Source of the DNA: DATKFM01 sp046154965
Lineage (GTDB): Bacteria > Pseudomonadota > Alphaproteobacteria > Dongiales > Dongiaceae
DNA: 41,475 bases
Assembly: GCA_046154965.1 (NCBI GenBank)
Contig: JBJXDY010000047.1
Coordinates: 1 to 41,475, forward strand
Direction of reading: 5' to 3'
In this document: in pieces, positions 33,681 through 41,285 of the stretch
Layout of the letters: every line of letters begins with the position of its first letter
How positions within the stretch are numbered: position 1 is the first letter of the stretch
The notes under the pieces: generated by a model
Databases searched by the model: none
What the model was told of the DNA's origin: nothing
Seen by the model: the letters and a program-made list of their open reading frames with translations, nothing else
Program-made: the position numbers and the translations under genes

Positions 33681-35483
33681 TCAGTCGCCGATCGATTGCA
33701 CCGGCGAGACAAGCTGCGGCGCCGTGACGGCCGAGCCTTCGAAGGGCGCAATCACGGCCGCCACCGGCTCCAGCCAGTCGGCGAGACGCAGCAGGGTTTC
33801 CAGCCGCTGAGCTTCCACATGGCGCAACTGGCCGCTGGCCATCGCCTGCTCGAATAGCTTCTCCAGCGGATTCGCCGGCGGCGGAAACTCTTCGATGCTG
33901 ACCTGCCGCTCCGGCGGAATCTTCGCCGCTTCCCGGGCCAGGCGGATGGCGACACTGTAGCCGCCGAGTTCGTCGACAAGGCCGCGGTCCCTGGCGTCGC
34001 TGCCGGTCCAGACCTGGCCTTTGGCCACGTCCTGAACTTTCTCGATCGGCAGGTTGCGGCCGGCGGCGACCTTCTGGGTGAAGTCGGCATAGACCCGGTC
34101 GAGGCCTTCCTGCATGCGCGCCCAGCCCGCATTGCTGAACAGGCGGTGCGGGCTGTCCATGTCTGCGTTGGCGCCGGCTTTCACGCCGTCCCAGTTCAGA
34201 CGCAGCGTGTTCCAGAGGCCGGCGAAGACCACCTTGCCGCCGGCGACGCCGATCGATCCCGTGATCGTCCCCGGCTGCGCGACGATCTTGGTCGCGGGCG
34301 CCGAGACGAAGTAGCCGCCGGACGCGGCCAACTCGCCCATGGAGACAATCACCGGCTTGCCGAGCTCGCGGGCGCGCTGCACTTCGCTCCAGATCGTGTC
34401 GGAGGCGACATAGGAGCCGCCGGGGCTGTCGACCCGGAAGATGATCGCGCGGACGCCCGGATCGTCGACGGCATCGCGGATCGCCTTGGCCACCTCCGAC
34501 GACTCCATCGCCGCCGGCCCGAAGGGGCCGCCGCCCTCGCCGGTGCTCAACTGCACAGCGCCGATGCCGTACACCAGGGCGATGCGGGCGGCATCCTCGC
34601 CGGGTGCCGTGAGATTGGCGGCATAGTCTTTCAGCGAAAACCAGGACGAATCCTCGCCGGCGCGGTCGTTCACGGCTTTGGTCAGATCGTTCCAATAGCC
34701 GATCTGATCGATCAGCTTTTCCGTTCTTGCCTGGCTGGCCAGGAACGGCCCGCGATGGATCAGGCTGCGCGCGGCGTCGGCGTCGAACTTGCCGCGCTCG
34801 GCCATGCCCTGCGCCACCTGCCCGAGCCAGGAATTGACGAGCCGCTGCATATTCTCGCGGATCGGCGGCGGCATGGAGGACTTGGTGAAGGGGTCGGCGA
34901 GGCCTTTGTATTCCTGCCGCTGATCGAGTTGCGCCGTGACGCCGATGAGATTCAGGGTGTCGACCATGTAGGGCTGCTCCAGGGAGAAGCCCACCAGGTT
35001 CACATCGCCCGATGGCTGCAGCCAGATTTCCTCGAACGCGGTCGCAAGATAGTAGTGCGTGTTGCCATCGCCCGTCTCGCCGAAGGTTTCCGCGAACGCC
35101 ACCGCGAACTTGCCTTTGTCGCGGAACGCCTTCACTGCGTCGCGGAGCTCCTGCGCATACGCCATGTTGAGCGGGCCGCTGCCGACATGGGCGACGAGTC
35201 CTTTCACGCGATTGTCGCCAGCCGCCGCTTCGAGACCGGCGACGAGGTCGCGCAAGGTGGCGCCCCGGCCGAAGGCGCCGAAGGGAAGGGGGCTGCCGCC
35301 GCTTCGATCGCGGATCGGCGCGCCCAGTTCCAGCGTCAGCACCACATCCTTGTCCGGCACCGGCTTTGGTTTGGGCCCCAGACTGCCAAGCCACAATCCG
35401 GCGACGACGAGCACGACGACGAAGGCGCCGACGATGGCAAGCAGGCCCACCACGATCTTGCGCAGCACGCGAAACGGATTCAT
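33681..35483 (-). CDS. sppA: Signal peptide peptidase SppA, 67-kDa type
   Basis: SppA is a membrane-anchored serine protease that degrades cleaved signal peptides. The 600-residue protein has one N-terminal membrane helix (about residues 8-34, VVGLLAIVGAFVVVLVVAGL) and the tandem-domain layout of the long form. The general-base Lys lies in QEYKGLADPFTKSS, and the Ser nucleophile in GELAASGGYFVSAPA. VDSPGGSYVASDTIW and GTITGSIGVAGGK also fit. The ATG at 35483 has GAGGTGA 6 bases upstream, which favours it over the in-frame GTG three codons earlier. It lies downstream of sfsA on the same strand with 126 bp between. Confidence 0.95.
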   Translation of the reverse strand: MNPFRVLRKIVVGLLAIVGAFVVVLVVAGLWLGSLGPKPKPVPDKDVVLTLELGAPIRDRSGGSPLPFGAFGRGATLRDLVAGLEAAAGDNRVKGLVAHVGSGPLNMAYAQELRDAVKAFRDKGKFAVAFAETFGETGDGNTHYYLATAFEEIWLQPSGDVNLVGFSLEQPYMVDTLNLIGVTAQLDQRQEYKGLADPFTKSSMPPPIRENMQRLVNSWLGQVAQGMAERGKFDADAARSLIHRGPFLASQARTEKLIDQIGYWNDLTKAVNDRAGEDSSWFSLKDYAANLTAPGEDAARIALVYGIGAVQLSTGEGGGPFGPAAMESSEVAKAIRDAVDDPGVRAIIFRVDSPGGSYVASDTIWSEVQRARELGKPVIVSMGELAASGGYFVSAPATKIVAQPGTITGSIGVAGGKVVFAGLWNTLRLNWDGVKAGANADMDSPHRLFSNAGWARMQEGLDRVYADFTQKVAAGRNLPIEKVQDVAKGQVWTGSDARDRGLVDELGGYSVAIRLAREAAKIPPERQVSIEEFPPPANPLEKLFEQAMASGQLRHVEAQRLETLLRLADWLEPVAAVIAPFEGSAVTAPQLVSPVQSIGD

Positions 35484-35609
35484 GAAAATCACCTCAATTA
35501 AGAGACAATGGCGGCCGATGGGGAGAGCCTGCCAGCGGGCCGCGATGACGGCTGGGATCAGATAAGCGCTGAGAGGCCGCAGTGCAACTCGGCGCTGGCG
35601 GCGCGGGTC

Positions 35610-36305
35610 CTAGCGCGCAATCGGCATCGGCTCAGTGATCTCAATGCCCTCGCGCGTGATATCGCAGCGATAGCACAGCATCTCCACGCCCGCGCGCCGG
35701 GCGCTGTCGAAGGCGGCGGCATAGGCGGGATCGATATCGCCGGCGAGAGCGAAACTGTCACAGTCCGTGCGCTGCACGACATAGAGCATGACCGCGCGAT
35801 GTCCCGCTGCGACCATGGCGCTCAATTCCTGCAGATGCTTCGCGCCGCGTTTGGTGACGCAGTCCGGAAACTCCGCGTGGGCCTGGCGCTTCAGGTGCAC
35901 GTTCTTGACCTCCAGATAGCAACGCATCCGGTCCGGCGATTCCAGCAGCAGATCGATGCGCGAATTCTCGCCATAGGGCACTTCCCGGCGATGCGTCGCA
36001 TAGCCGCCGAGCGCCTCGATCCGCCCGGCCGCGAGCGCCTCTTCGGTCAGCCGGTTCGGCCAGGATGTATTGATGCCAACCAGATGATCGCCGACCCGAA
36101 TCAGCTCCCAGCCGAAGGGCAGCTTGCGTCCCGGCGGCGCGGGGGACAGCCAGACCTCCGAATCCGGGTCGCTCAGGCCCAGCATCGAGCCGGGATTGGG
36201 GCAATGCACGGTTACCTGGCGACCGTCCTCCAGGACCACATCGGCGAGAAATCGCTTGTACCGCTTGAGGAGTCTGGCGGGGCGCAGGGGTTGGTTAAAC
36301 TTCAT
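35610..36305 (-). CDS. sfsA: SfsA family DNA/RNA-nuclease-like protein
   Basis: This 231-residue protein matches SfsA, a sugar-fermentation stimulation factor with a PD-(D/E)XK-type fold. It has VTVHCPNPGSMLGL near the start, SRIDLLLES and CYLEVKNVHLKR in the middle (nuclease-like Asp and Glu-x-Lys), FPDCVTKRGAKHLQEL, and DSFALAGDIDPAYAAAFD. Length is normal. The role in alphaproteobacteria is not well defined. It is divergent from rseP over a 194-bp AT-rich gap. sppA follows downstream. Confidence 0.93.
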   Translation of the reverse strand: MKFNQPLRPARLLKRYKRFLADVVLEDGRQVTVHCPNPGSMLGLSDPDSEVWLSPAPPGRKLPFGWELIRVGDHLVGINTSWPNRLTEEALAAGRIEALGGYATHRREVPYGENSRIDLLLESPDRMRCYLEVKNVHLKRQAHAEFPDCVTKRGAKHLQELSAMVAAGHRAVMLYVVQRTDCDSFALAGDIDPAYAAAFDSARRAGVEMLCYRCDITREGIEITEPMPIAR

Positions 36306-36330
36306 GACCGGCCTTTAACTGCCCAGCCGA

Positions 36331-36362
36331 GCAAGGGAAAATGCCCGCTTGCAGACTTTTTT
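36331..36362 (+). terminator. Terminator-like hairpin with T-run in the rseP upstream region
   Basis: GCAAG-GG (36331-36337) pairs with CC-G-CTTGC (36345-36352, one bulged G). Six T residues follow at 36357-36362. On the plus strand this resembles an intrinsic terminator, yet no plus-strand gene precedes it. It lies about 140 bp before the rseP start, so a leader or attenuator is possible. The stem is short. Confidence 0.35.
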
Positions 36363-36499
36363 ACGAAGATTCGCCGGGATATTAACCATGTTATTTAACG
36401 ATATGATTTCAATGACTTACCGAAGATTCCCTCTTGTCATTTACCGTTCTTTAACTCTACTGTCGAGGTCAGGAAGGAAGAATTTTACGGAGTTCGCTG

Positions 36500-37594
36500 A
36501 TGTCCATCGTCGGCACCGCCCTGCTCTATACCGTGCCGTTTCTGGCGCTGATCTTCGTGATCATCGTCGTGCATGAGTGGGGTCACTTCTGGGTCGCCCG
36601 CCGCCTCGGGATCAAGGTCGAGGCTTTCTCCATGGGCTTCGGGCCGGAGCTGTTCGGCTGGGTCGACCGCTATGGCACCCGTTTCAAACTCTGCCTGCTG
36701 CCGCTGGGCGGCTATGTGAAGATGTTCGGCGAGGGCGATCGGACGCGAGACTCCTCGGGCCATATGCGGCCGTTGCACGCGATGGAGCGGAAGTGGGCCT
36801 ATGGCTTCCGGCCGGTGTCGCACCGGGCGGCGGTGGTCGCCGCGGGGCCGTTGATCAACATCGTATTCGGCGTGCTGCTGATCTCGGTATCCCTCTATAT
36901 CCTCGACGTGATGGCGCCGGCGGCTGTTGTCGCTACCGTGGAGCCGGAAAGCCCGGCTGAGGCCGCGGGGCTGCTGCCGCAGGATCGCATCGCCACGCTT
37001 GATGGCGCCGAGGTTGCAAATGCGCACGTTCTGGCGCGCCTGTTACACGAAGCGGCGGGTAAGGATGTTCATCTCGGCATCATTCGCGCCGATATGCCGG
37101 TAACGCTGTCGCTGTCGGGTTATGCGATCGGCGAGCCGGGCAAGATCCTCTCGGGCATCGGCATCGAAACGAGCGGTTATATCTGGAAGTTCGCCAGCCC
37201 GGTTTCCGCCCTAGGCAAGGGCGTCGAAACGTCGCTCAGCTTCATCGAACGTAGCACCGTCGGCTTGGCCGAGATCGCCACCGGCAAGCGGCCTCTGACC
37301 GACCTCGCGGGGCCGATCAGCATCGCTGACATCAGCGGCGATACAGTGAGCGCCTATGGATTTATCGGGCTGCTGATGTTGATGGCGCTTCTGTCGATCA
37401 ATGTCGGCGTCATCAATCTCCTGCCGATACCCGTGCTCGATGGCGGCCATCTGGTATTCATGACGATCGAGGTTCTGCGCGGGAAGCCTTTGAGCCCGCG
37501 CGTCGTCAAGGTCTGTTCGGTCGGCGGACTCTGCGTGATTATGGTGCTGTTGGTGCTGGTGACCGGCCACGACTTATTGAAATACGCCGTCTAA
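36500..37594 (+). CDS. rseP: Site-2 family intramembrane metalloprotease RseP
   Basis: RseP cleaves the membrane anti-sigma factor after site-1 cleavage, releasing envelope-stress sigma factors. It can also clear signal peptides. The 364-residue protein has the zinc motif VVHEWGHFWVAR (HEWGH, residues 25-29) within its first helix. One PDZ domain follows (about 130-200, with SPAEAAGLLPQDRIATLDG), then the conserved loop NLLPIPVLDGGHL with the third metal ligand. GGAG lies 7 bases before the ATG. Many relatives place rseP between dxr and bamA; here it stands alone before a small lipoprotein. A second copy elsewhere cannot be excluded. Confidence 0.94.
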   Translation: MSIVGTALLYTVPFLALIFVIIVVHEWGHFWVARRLGIKVEAFSMGFGPELFGWVDRYGTRFKLCLLPLGGYVKMFGEGDRTRDSSGHMRPLHAMERKWAYGFRPVSHRAAVVAAGPLINIVFGVLLISVSLYILDVMAPAAVVATVEPESPAEAAGLLPQDRIATLDGAEVANAHVLARLLHEAAGKDVHLGIIRADMPVTLSLSGYAIGEPGKILSGIGIETSGYIWKFASPVSALGKGVETSLSFIERSTVGLAEIATGKRPLTDLAGPISIADISGDTVSAYGFIGLLMLMALLSINVGVINLLPIPVLDGGHLVFMTIEVLRGKPLSPRVVKVCSVGGLCVIMVLLVLVTGHDLLKYAV

Positions 37595-37703
37595 CTAGAT
37601 ACGGCGTCCGGCCGCACCCGCGGCGAGCCGTCAGGACGCCGTTGCAAATCGCGGCTTCGCGGCGCATCTTGCCGCCAACAGCCACTGAATTTCCAGGTAT
37701 GTC

Positions 37704-38051
37704 ATGATGCGTTGGGCGGGCGCGTGCGCGCTGCTTCTTTCCCTGTCGGCCTGCAATGCCTTCGATTTCGGTCTGCAAGACGATCCCGCGACGACGAAGT
37801 GGGAGCGGTCGAAGACGACAGAAGAACAGACTTCCGCCGATCTGCGCGCCTGCCGCACCCAGGCGAATGCGGTATTGGATCGCGACGCGCAGATCGACCG
37901 GTCGATTGCGTCGACCCATGACACCGGTAACGAAGACAACGCCGCACCGGACCTGCAGGCGAATATGGATGCGTACAGCCATGAGCAGCGCTACCGCGAG
38001 ATCGTGAACGATTGCATGCGCGGCCGCGGCTACGTGCTGCCGCAGAACTGA
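37704..38051 (+). CDS. Small hypothetical lipoprotein
   Basis: This 115-residue protein of unrecognised family has a lipoprotein signal: basic N-terminus, hydrophobic stretch WAGACALLLSL, and lipobox LSAC with the modified Cys at residue 17, followed by Asn. The mature part is charged and helical, with two further cysteines (LRACRTQAN and VNDCMRGRGYVLPQN) that might form a disulfide. It starts at an ATG-ATG pair. The hairpin-rich gap after rseP separates it from that gene. It ends 17 bp before the cinA-like start. Confidence 0.8.
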   Translation: MMRWAGACALLLSLSACNAFDFGLQDDPATTKWERSKTTEEQTSADLRACRTQANAVLDRDAQIDRSIASTHDTGNEDNAAPDLQANMDAYSHEQRYREIVNDCMRGRGYVLPQN

Positions 38052-38068
38052 CCGGCGCCGGTCCGCCC

Positions 38069-38836
38069 ATGTCCGCAGCGGCAGACTCCGGCGTGACCGC
38101 GGCCGTGTTGATTATCGGCAACGAGATCCTCTCGGGCCGCACCCAGGACGTGAATCTCAATTACCTGGCAAAGCGCATGGCGGCTCTGGGAATCAAGCTT
38201 TGCGAGGCGCGGGTCGTCGCCGACATTCCGGACGAGATCATCGGCGCGGTCAACGGACTGCGCGGCCGTTACAGCTATGTCTTCACGACCGGCGGCATCG
38301 GGCCGACCCATGACGACATCACGTCCGAGTGCATTGCCCGGGCTTTTGGCGTGCCGCTGATCCGCCATCCCGAAGCGGTGAAGATCCTGGAACGCCACTA
38401 CGAGCCGGGAATGCTCAACGAGGCGCGCCTGCGGATGGCCAACACGCCCGACGGCGCGGTGCTGATCGAAAATCCGGTCAGCGCGGCGCCGGGCTATCGC
38501 ATTGGCAATGTCTATGTGATGGCCGGCGTGCCGAAGATCATGCAGTCGATGTTCGAGGGCATCGCCCCCACCCTCAGCCACGGCGCACCGATTCAGTCCC
38601 GCACCGTCGGCGCCCATATCGGCGAGGGCGTGATCGCCAAGGGCCTCGGCGAGCTGCAGGCGGCTTATCCCGATCTGGATATCGGCAGCTATCCCTTCTT
38701 CCGGCAGCAACGCTATGGCGCCAGCTTCGTCATCAAGGGCACGGACCGGGCGCGAATCGAAAGCGCGGCCGGGTTCCTCCATGATCTAATCCGCTCGCTC
38801 GGCGCCGAGCCGGTCGACGGCGAATTGCCGGAGTAA
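38069..38836 (+). CDS. CinA N-terminal / MoaB-Mog domain protein
   Basis: This is a competence/damage-inducible protein A family member of 255 residues, consisting only of the MoaB/Mog-like (molybdopterin-binding or COG1058) domain. It shows IIGNEILSGRTQDVNLNYLA at the N-terminus, FTTGGIGPTHDDITSECIAR, and YVMAGVPKIMQ. The C-terminal PncC amidase domain of full CinA is absent. Family members with this domain hydrolyse ADP-ribose or related pyrophosphates; activity here is untested. The ATG at 38069 gives the expected N-terminus. It is the last core gene before the tRNA junction. Confidence 0.9.
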   Translation: MSAAADSGVTAAVLIIGNEILSGRTQDVNLNYLAKRMAALGIKLCEARVVADIPDEIIGAVNGLRGRYSYVFTTGGIGPTHDDITSECIARAFGVPLIRHPEAVKILERHYEPGMLNEARLRMANTPDGAVLIENPVSAAPGYRIGNVYVMAGVPKIMQSMFEGIAPTLSHGAPIQSRTVGAHIGEGVIAKGLGELQAAYPDLDIGSYPFFRQQRYGASFVIKGTDRARIESAAGFLHDLIRSLGAEPVDGELPE

Positions 38837-38912
38837 CCCACGGTCCCCACACCCCTGGTTGCCCCTGTGTTGCCCGGCAAGTTACCTTGACGCGCCTACC
38901 TTCGGAGAGCAG

Positions 38913-38960
38913 GCCCGCTTGGCGAAACTGGTAGACGCAAGGGACTTAAAATCCGTTGTC
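38913..38960 (+). pseudogene. Truncated tRNA-Leu(UAA), 5' part only
   Basis: The segment begins like a normal tRNA-Leu (GCCCGCT, then TGGCGAAACTGGTAGACGC) and runs through the anticodon loop CTTAAAA. The 5' anticodon strand AGGGA should be followed by TCCCT, but the sequence reads TCCGT. From there on it matches the neighbouring complete tRNA-Leu instead. The T arm and the 3' acceptor strand AGCGGGC are missing. It looks like a recombination or integration junction inside the anticodon stem-loop. Confidence 0.75.
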
Positions 38961-38967
38961 AGGGGTC

Positions 38968-39054
38968 GCGCCCGTGGCGAAATGGCAAACGCGACGGACT
39001 TAAAATCCGTTGTCTTACAATGACTTGCGGGTTCAAGTCCCGCCGGGCGCACCA
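38968..39054 (+). tRNA. tRNA-Leu (anticodon UAA)
   Basis: Acceptor strands GCGCCCG (38968-38974) and CGGGCGC (39044-39050) pair fully. The anticodon stem ACGGA/TCCGT closes loop CTTAAAA with anticodon TAA. The long variable arm has GTC/GAC, and the T arm is GCGGG-TTCAAGT-CCCGC. An encoded ACCA end closes the gene. The D loop is short (AAATGGCAAA) compared with the usual AAACTGGTAGA form, so this is an unusual isoform. It lies 7 bp after the truncated tRNA-Leu and repeats 19 bp of it (38942-38960 = 38996-39014). Confidence 0.9.
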
Positions 39055-39153
39055 TCTAAGGGAATTTGTTAAAGCGGCTATGTAGGCCCCATGTAGGCAG
39101 AAGGATCTTAACAAAGGTTAACGGCAAATTGCGGGAATGAGAGGCGCGAATCC
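39055..39153. other. Sequence after tRNA, presumed island edge
   Basis: This is AT-richer than the core part and carries no gene. It begins TCTAAGGGAATTTG. No integrase gene is visible in the window. Confidence 0.4.
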
Positions 39154-39222
39154 ATGTGCGGCCGGTACTCAATCACCACAGCCCCGGAGGCTACTCGCCC
39201 CGTCGCGGTGTCTACTCGATAG
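39154..39222 (+). pseudogene. SRAP gene 5' remnant (22 codons)
   Basis: The frame from the ATG at 39154 reads MCGRYSITTAPEA followed by nine more residues and TAG. This equals the conserved N-terminus of the SRAP/YedK family (compare MCGRYSLTT at 20591). The rest of the gene is missing. It is probably a fragment left by recombination or deletion. It is not a copy of the complete gene's DNA at base level, so it came from a different SRAP allele. Confidence 0.7.
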
Positions 39223-39329
39223 AACAGCTCCGTGCGGTCGCCCTTGTAGAACGCCATAGCAGCTCAGACAGAATGCTGACATTGAGCGGCAAAGGACCTA
39301 AGAAAGGAAACGTTTCCAAGGACCTCGCT

Positions 39330-39845
39330 ATGCACATAGTTCCAACGCTTAGAACGTCTCGTCTGACCTTGCGGCCAATGCAATTTCAAGACTGGGATGC
39401 CTACCATCAACTCATGTGCTCGGATCGAGCCATATACATGGGTGGCCCCTTTTCATCCTCGGTCGCATGGGGAATGTTCTGCAGCGACCATGCACAGTGG
39501 AGCCTTTTCGGCTGTGGTTCTTTGATGATCGATGACAGAGCAACTCAGCGCTGCGTTGGACAGGTTGGCATAAACTATGGACCACTTTTTCCAGAGTGGG
39601 AGCTTGGTTGGTTCCTTTACCTCGAAGCCGAGGGGCAGGGCTACGCCTATGAAGCCGCGTCGGCGCTACGGACTTGGGCCAAAGAAACGAGGCAACTCGA
39701 AACCCTCGTTAGCTACGTTGATCCGGAAAACGTCAAGTCCGCGCGACTCGCGGAAAGACTTGGGGCGACTTTGGACGATCAAGCAAAGCGACAAGATCCT
39801 ACCGACTTGGTGTATCGGCACTATAGATTGAAAGGGGCAGCTTAG
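39330..39845 (+). CDS. GNAT family N-acetyltransferase (RimJ/RimL type)
   Basis: This acetyl-CoA-dependent acetyltransferase has 171 residues. It opens TSRLTLRPMQFQDWDAY, the usual RimJ/RimL beginning. The acetyl-CoA motif A is LEAEGQGYAYEAASALRTWA, where the pyrophosphate loop is EGQGYA. It ends with NVKSARLAERLGA, the typical motif B. AAGGA lies 7 bases before the ATG at 39330, which decides this start over the earlier ATG at 39273. Substrate unknown. Codon use and GC are lower than in the core genes, fitting acquired DNA next to the tRNA junction. Confidence 0.88.
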   Translation: MHIVPTLRTSRLTLRPMQFQDWDAYHQLMCSDRAIYMGGPFSSSVAWGMFCSDHAQWSLFGCGSLMIDDRATQRCVGQVGINYGPLFPEWELGWFLYLEAEGQGYAYEAASALRTWAKETRQLETLVSYVDPENVKSARLAERLGATLDDQAKRQDPTDLVYRHYRLKGAA

Positions 39846-40039
39846 GGTTCGAGGCCGCATTTCGCCACAAGATACTTGGCTAGCCGCGTATGGCCCGTTT
39901 GAGAAGGCGTCGCCATTTAGCGACGTGTCTGCAATCCACTGACCTGCGGACGACCGTCGAGTTCACATCGAATGCTGAGGATGACCCGGAGCGCACACTA
40001 GCGATCTTTAGGACTGTGCCTCGTGAGCGACCTTAGCTC

Positions 40040-40069
40040 TTATTCCTCATCGCTCAAATCAAAACGCAT
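40040..40069 (-). pseudogene. Possible IS5-type transposase 5' remnant
   Basis: GGAGGTG precedes an ATG at 40069 whose frame reads MRFDLSDEE and then TAA. MRFDLSD-E is a common opening of IS5-family transposases (which continue E-W). The sequence after the stop is degenerate. The IS3-type element begins 12 bp upstream, so it may have landed in, or removed, the rest of this unit. The fragment is very short, so confidence is low. The rest of 39846-40081 holds nothing recognisable. Confidence 0.3.
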
Positions 40070-40110
40070 GATTCACCTCCGTGACCAGCCCCCGCTTGCG
40101 CAGCCACCTG

Positions 40111-40956
40111 CTATGCAACCATCAAAGCGCGCGGGACGGAAGGCCGATCCGGCTGGAGCCGTCGAGTTGCGCAGGCCGGATCGGCCTGTAGAACGGCTTG
40201 CGGCGCCGGGGGCCTGTAGCCCAGAGCACTATGAGGGCGGATGGTGTTGTAGTGCCGCCGCCACTGTTCGATGACGATCTGGGCTTCTCCCAGCGAGTAG
40301 AAGATCTCACCGTTGAGCAGCTCGTCTCTGAGCTTGCCGTTGAAGCTCTCATTGTAGCCGTTCTCCCAAGGGCTGCCTGGTTCGATGAAGAGCGTGCGGA
40401 CGCGCAGCCTGGCGAGCCATTCGCGAAGCGCCGTGGCGACGAACTCAGGGCCGTTGTCGGACCGGATGTGGGCCGGCGGTCCATGCTGCTCGAACAGGTC
40501 CGCCATGGCCTCAAGCACGTCCTGGGCATGGAACCGGCGGGCCGCGCGGATGGCCAGGCATTCCCGCGAGTACTCGTCGATCACGGTCAGCAGGCGAAGC
40601 TTGCGGCCGTCATGGGTGCGATCCTGCACGAAGTCGTAGGCCCCGACGTGATGCCGATACTGCGGTCTCAGCCGCACGCACGAGCCGTCGTTGAGCCAGA
40701 GCCGGCCTCGCCGGGGCTGTCGGCTTGGAACTTTCAGGCCCTCGCGCCGCCAGATCCGCTCGACCCGCTTGTGGTTCGCTTGCCAGCCCTCACTGCGCAG
40801 CAGCGCCGTGACCCGGCGATAGCCATAGCGGCCGTAGCGCGACGCCAGATCGACGATCGCCGTCGTCAGAGCGTCTTCATCATCCCGCCGCTGCGGCCGG
40901 CGCCATTGCGTCGAGCGAACCTGGCCGGCGGCGCGGCAAGCCCGGCGTTGGGACAT
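40111..40956 (-). CDS. IS3-family transposase OrfB (DDE integrase core)
   Basis: This is the integrase-type domain that catalyses strand transfer. From the first ATG the frame gives 281 residues, but it is open upstream into orfA and is normally made as an OrfAB fusion by -1 frameshifting. A HTH_21-like region (YGRYGYRRVTALLRSEGW) comes first. The DDE residues follow in VIDEYSRECLAI (Asp), IRSDNGPEFVA (Asp) and GSPWENGYNESFNGKLRDEL (Glu), and IRPHSALGYRPPAP closes the domain. All catalytic residues are present, so the element may be active. Confidence 0.92.
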   Translation of the reverse strand: MSQRRACRAAGQVRSTQWRRPQRRDDEDALTTAIVDLASRYGRYGYRRVTALLRSEGWQANHKRVERIWRREGLKVPSRQPRRGRLWLNDGSCVRLRPQYRHHVGAYDFVQDRTHDGRKLRLLTVIDEYSRECLAIRAARRFHAQDVLEAMADLFEQHGPPAHIRSDNGPEFVATALREWLARLRVRTLFIEPGSPWENGYNESFNGKLRDELLNGEIFYSLGEAQIVIEQWRRHYNTIRPHSALGYRPPAPQAVLQADPACATRRLQPDRPSVPRALMVA

Positions 40957-41006
40957 GCCAAGCTTGTCGCAGACATGATCGACGAACCGCCGCCGGCGCG
41001 AAGGCC

Positions 41007-41285
41007 CTACCAGTTTCCCGAGGCAGCCTCCTTGAGAACCGCATTGTCCAGCGACAGATCCGCCACCAGTTTCTTCAGCCGGGCGTTCTCCCGCTCTAGA
41101 TCCTTCAGCCGGCGAGCCTGGTCGGTCTTCATGCCGCCGAACTCCTTGCGCCAGCGGTAATAGGTGACTTTGTTGACACCGAGCCGGCGGACAACCTCGG
41201 CCACCGTAACGCCCTGCGATAGCAGAACATCCGCCTCCCGCAGCTTCCGTATAACGTCCTCGGGTGTGTATCTCTTCCCTGACAT
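41007..41285 (-). CDS. IS3-family transposase OrfA (helix-turn-helix and leucine zipper)
   Basis: This 92-residue DNA-binding protein begins MSGKRYTPEDVIRKLREADV. It has the HTH_8-type helix-turn-helix VAEVVRRLGVNKVTYYRW and a C-terminal leucine-zipper-like stretch LKDLERENARLKKLV, ending LKEAASGNW. AGGAGG lies 5 bases before the ATG at 41285, so I prefer this start to an ATG five codons earlier. The stop is at 41007, just after the slippery heptamer. OrfA alone usually represses or regulates transposition. Confidence 0.92.
   Translation of the reverse strand: MSGKRYTPEDVIRKLREADVLLSQGVTVAEVVRRLGVNKVTYYRWRKEFGGMKTDQARRLKDLERENARLKKLVADLSLDNAVLKEAASGNW
41013..41019 (-). promoter_or_regulatory. 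Slippery heptamer for -1 frameshifting, orfA to orfB
   Basis: On the minus strand the sequence GGGAAAC sits in phase as G-GGA-AAC, a canonical X-XXY-YYZ slippery site, six bases before the orfA stop. A shift of -1 joins AASGK to LVGPSRRRRFVDHVCDKLGM and runs into OrfB. This fits the programmed-frameshift strategy of IS3 elements. Downstream stimulatory structure was not worked out. Confidence 0.75.

Noticed and set aside
37584..37642. Inverted repeats ACGCCGT/ACGGCGT and ACGGCGTC/GACGCCGT around the rseP stop as a terminator
   Set aside because: No T-run follows either stem and the two stems compete. It may affect mRNA stability but cannot be called a terminator.
38942..39014. Short direct repeats that might suggest a CRISPR-like array or a tRNA intron
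   Set aside because: Only two copies exist, both inside tRNA sequence and spanning the anticodon loop. The 54-bp period is too short for a group I intron and there is no array.
39846..39921. Short minus-strand frame (about 24 codons) ending near 39846
   Set aside because: It is too short, has no ribosome site and shows no recognisable motif; probably debris.
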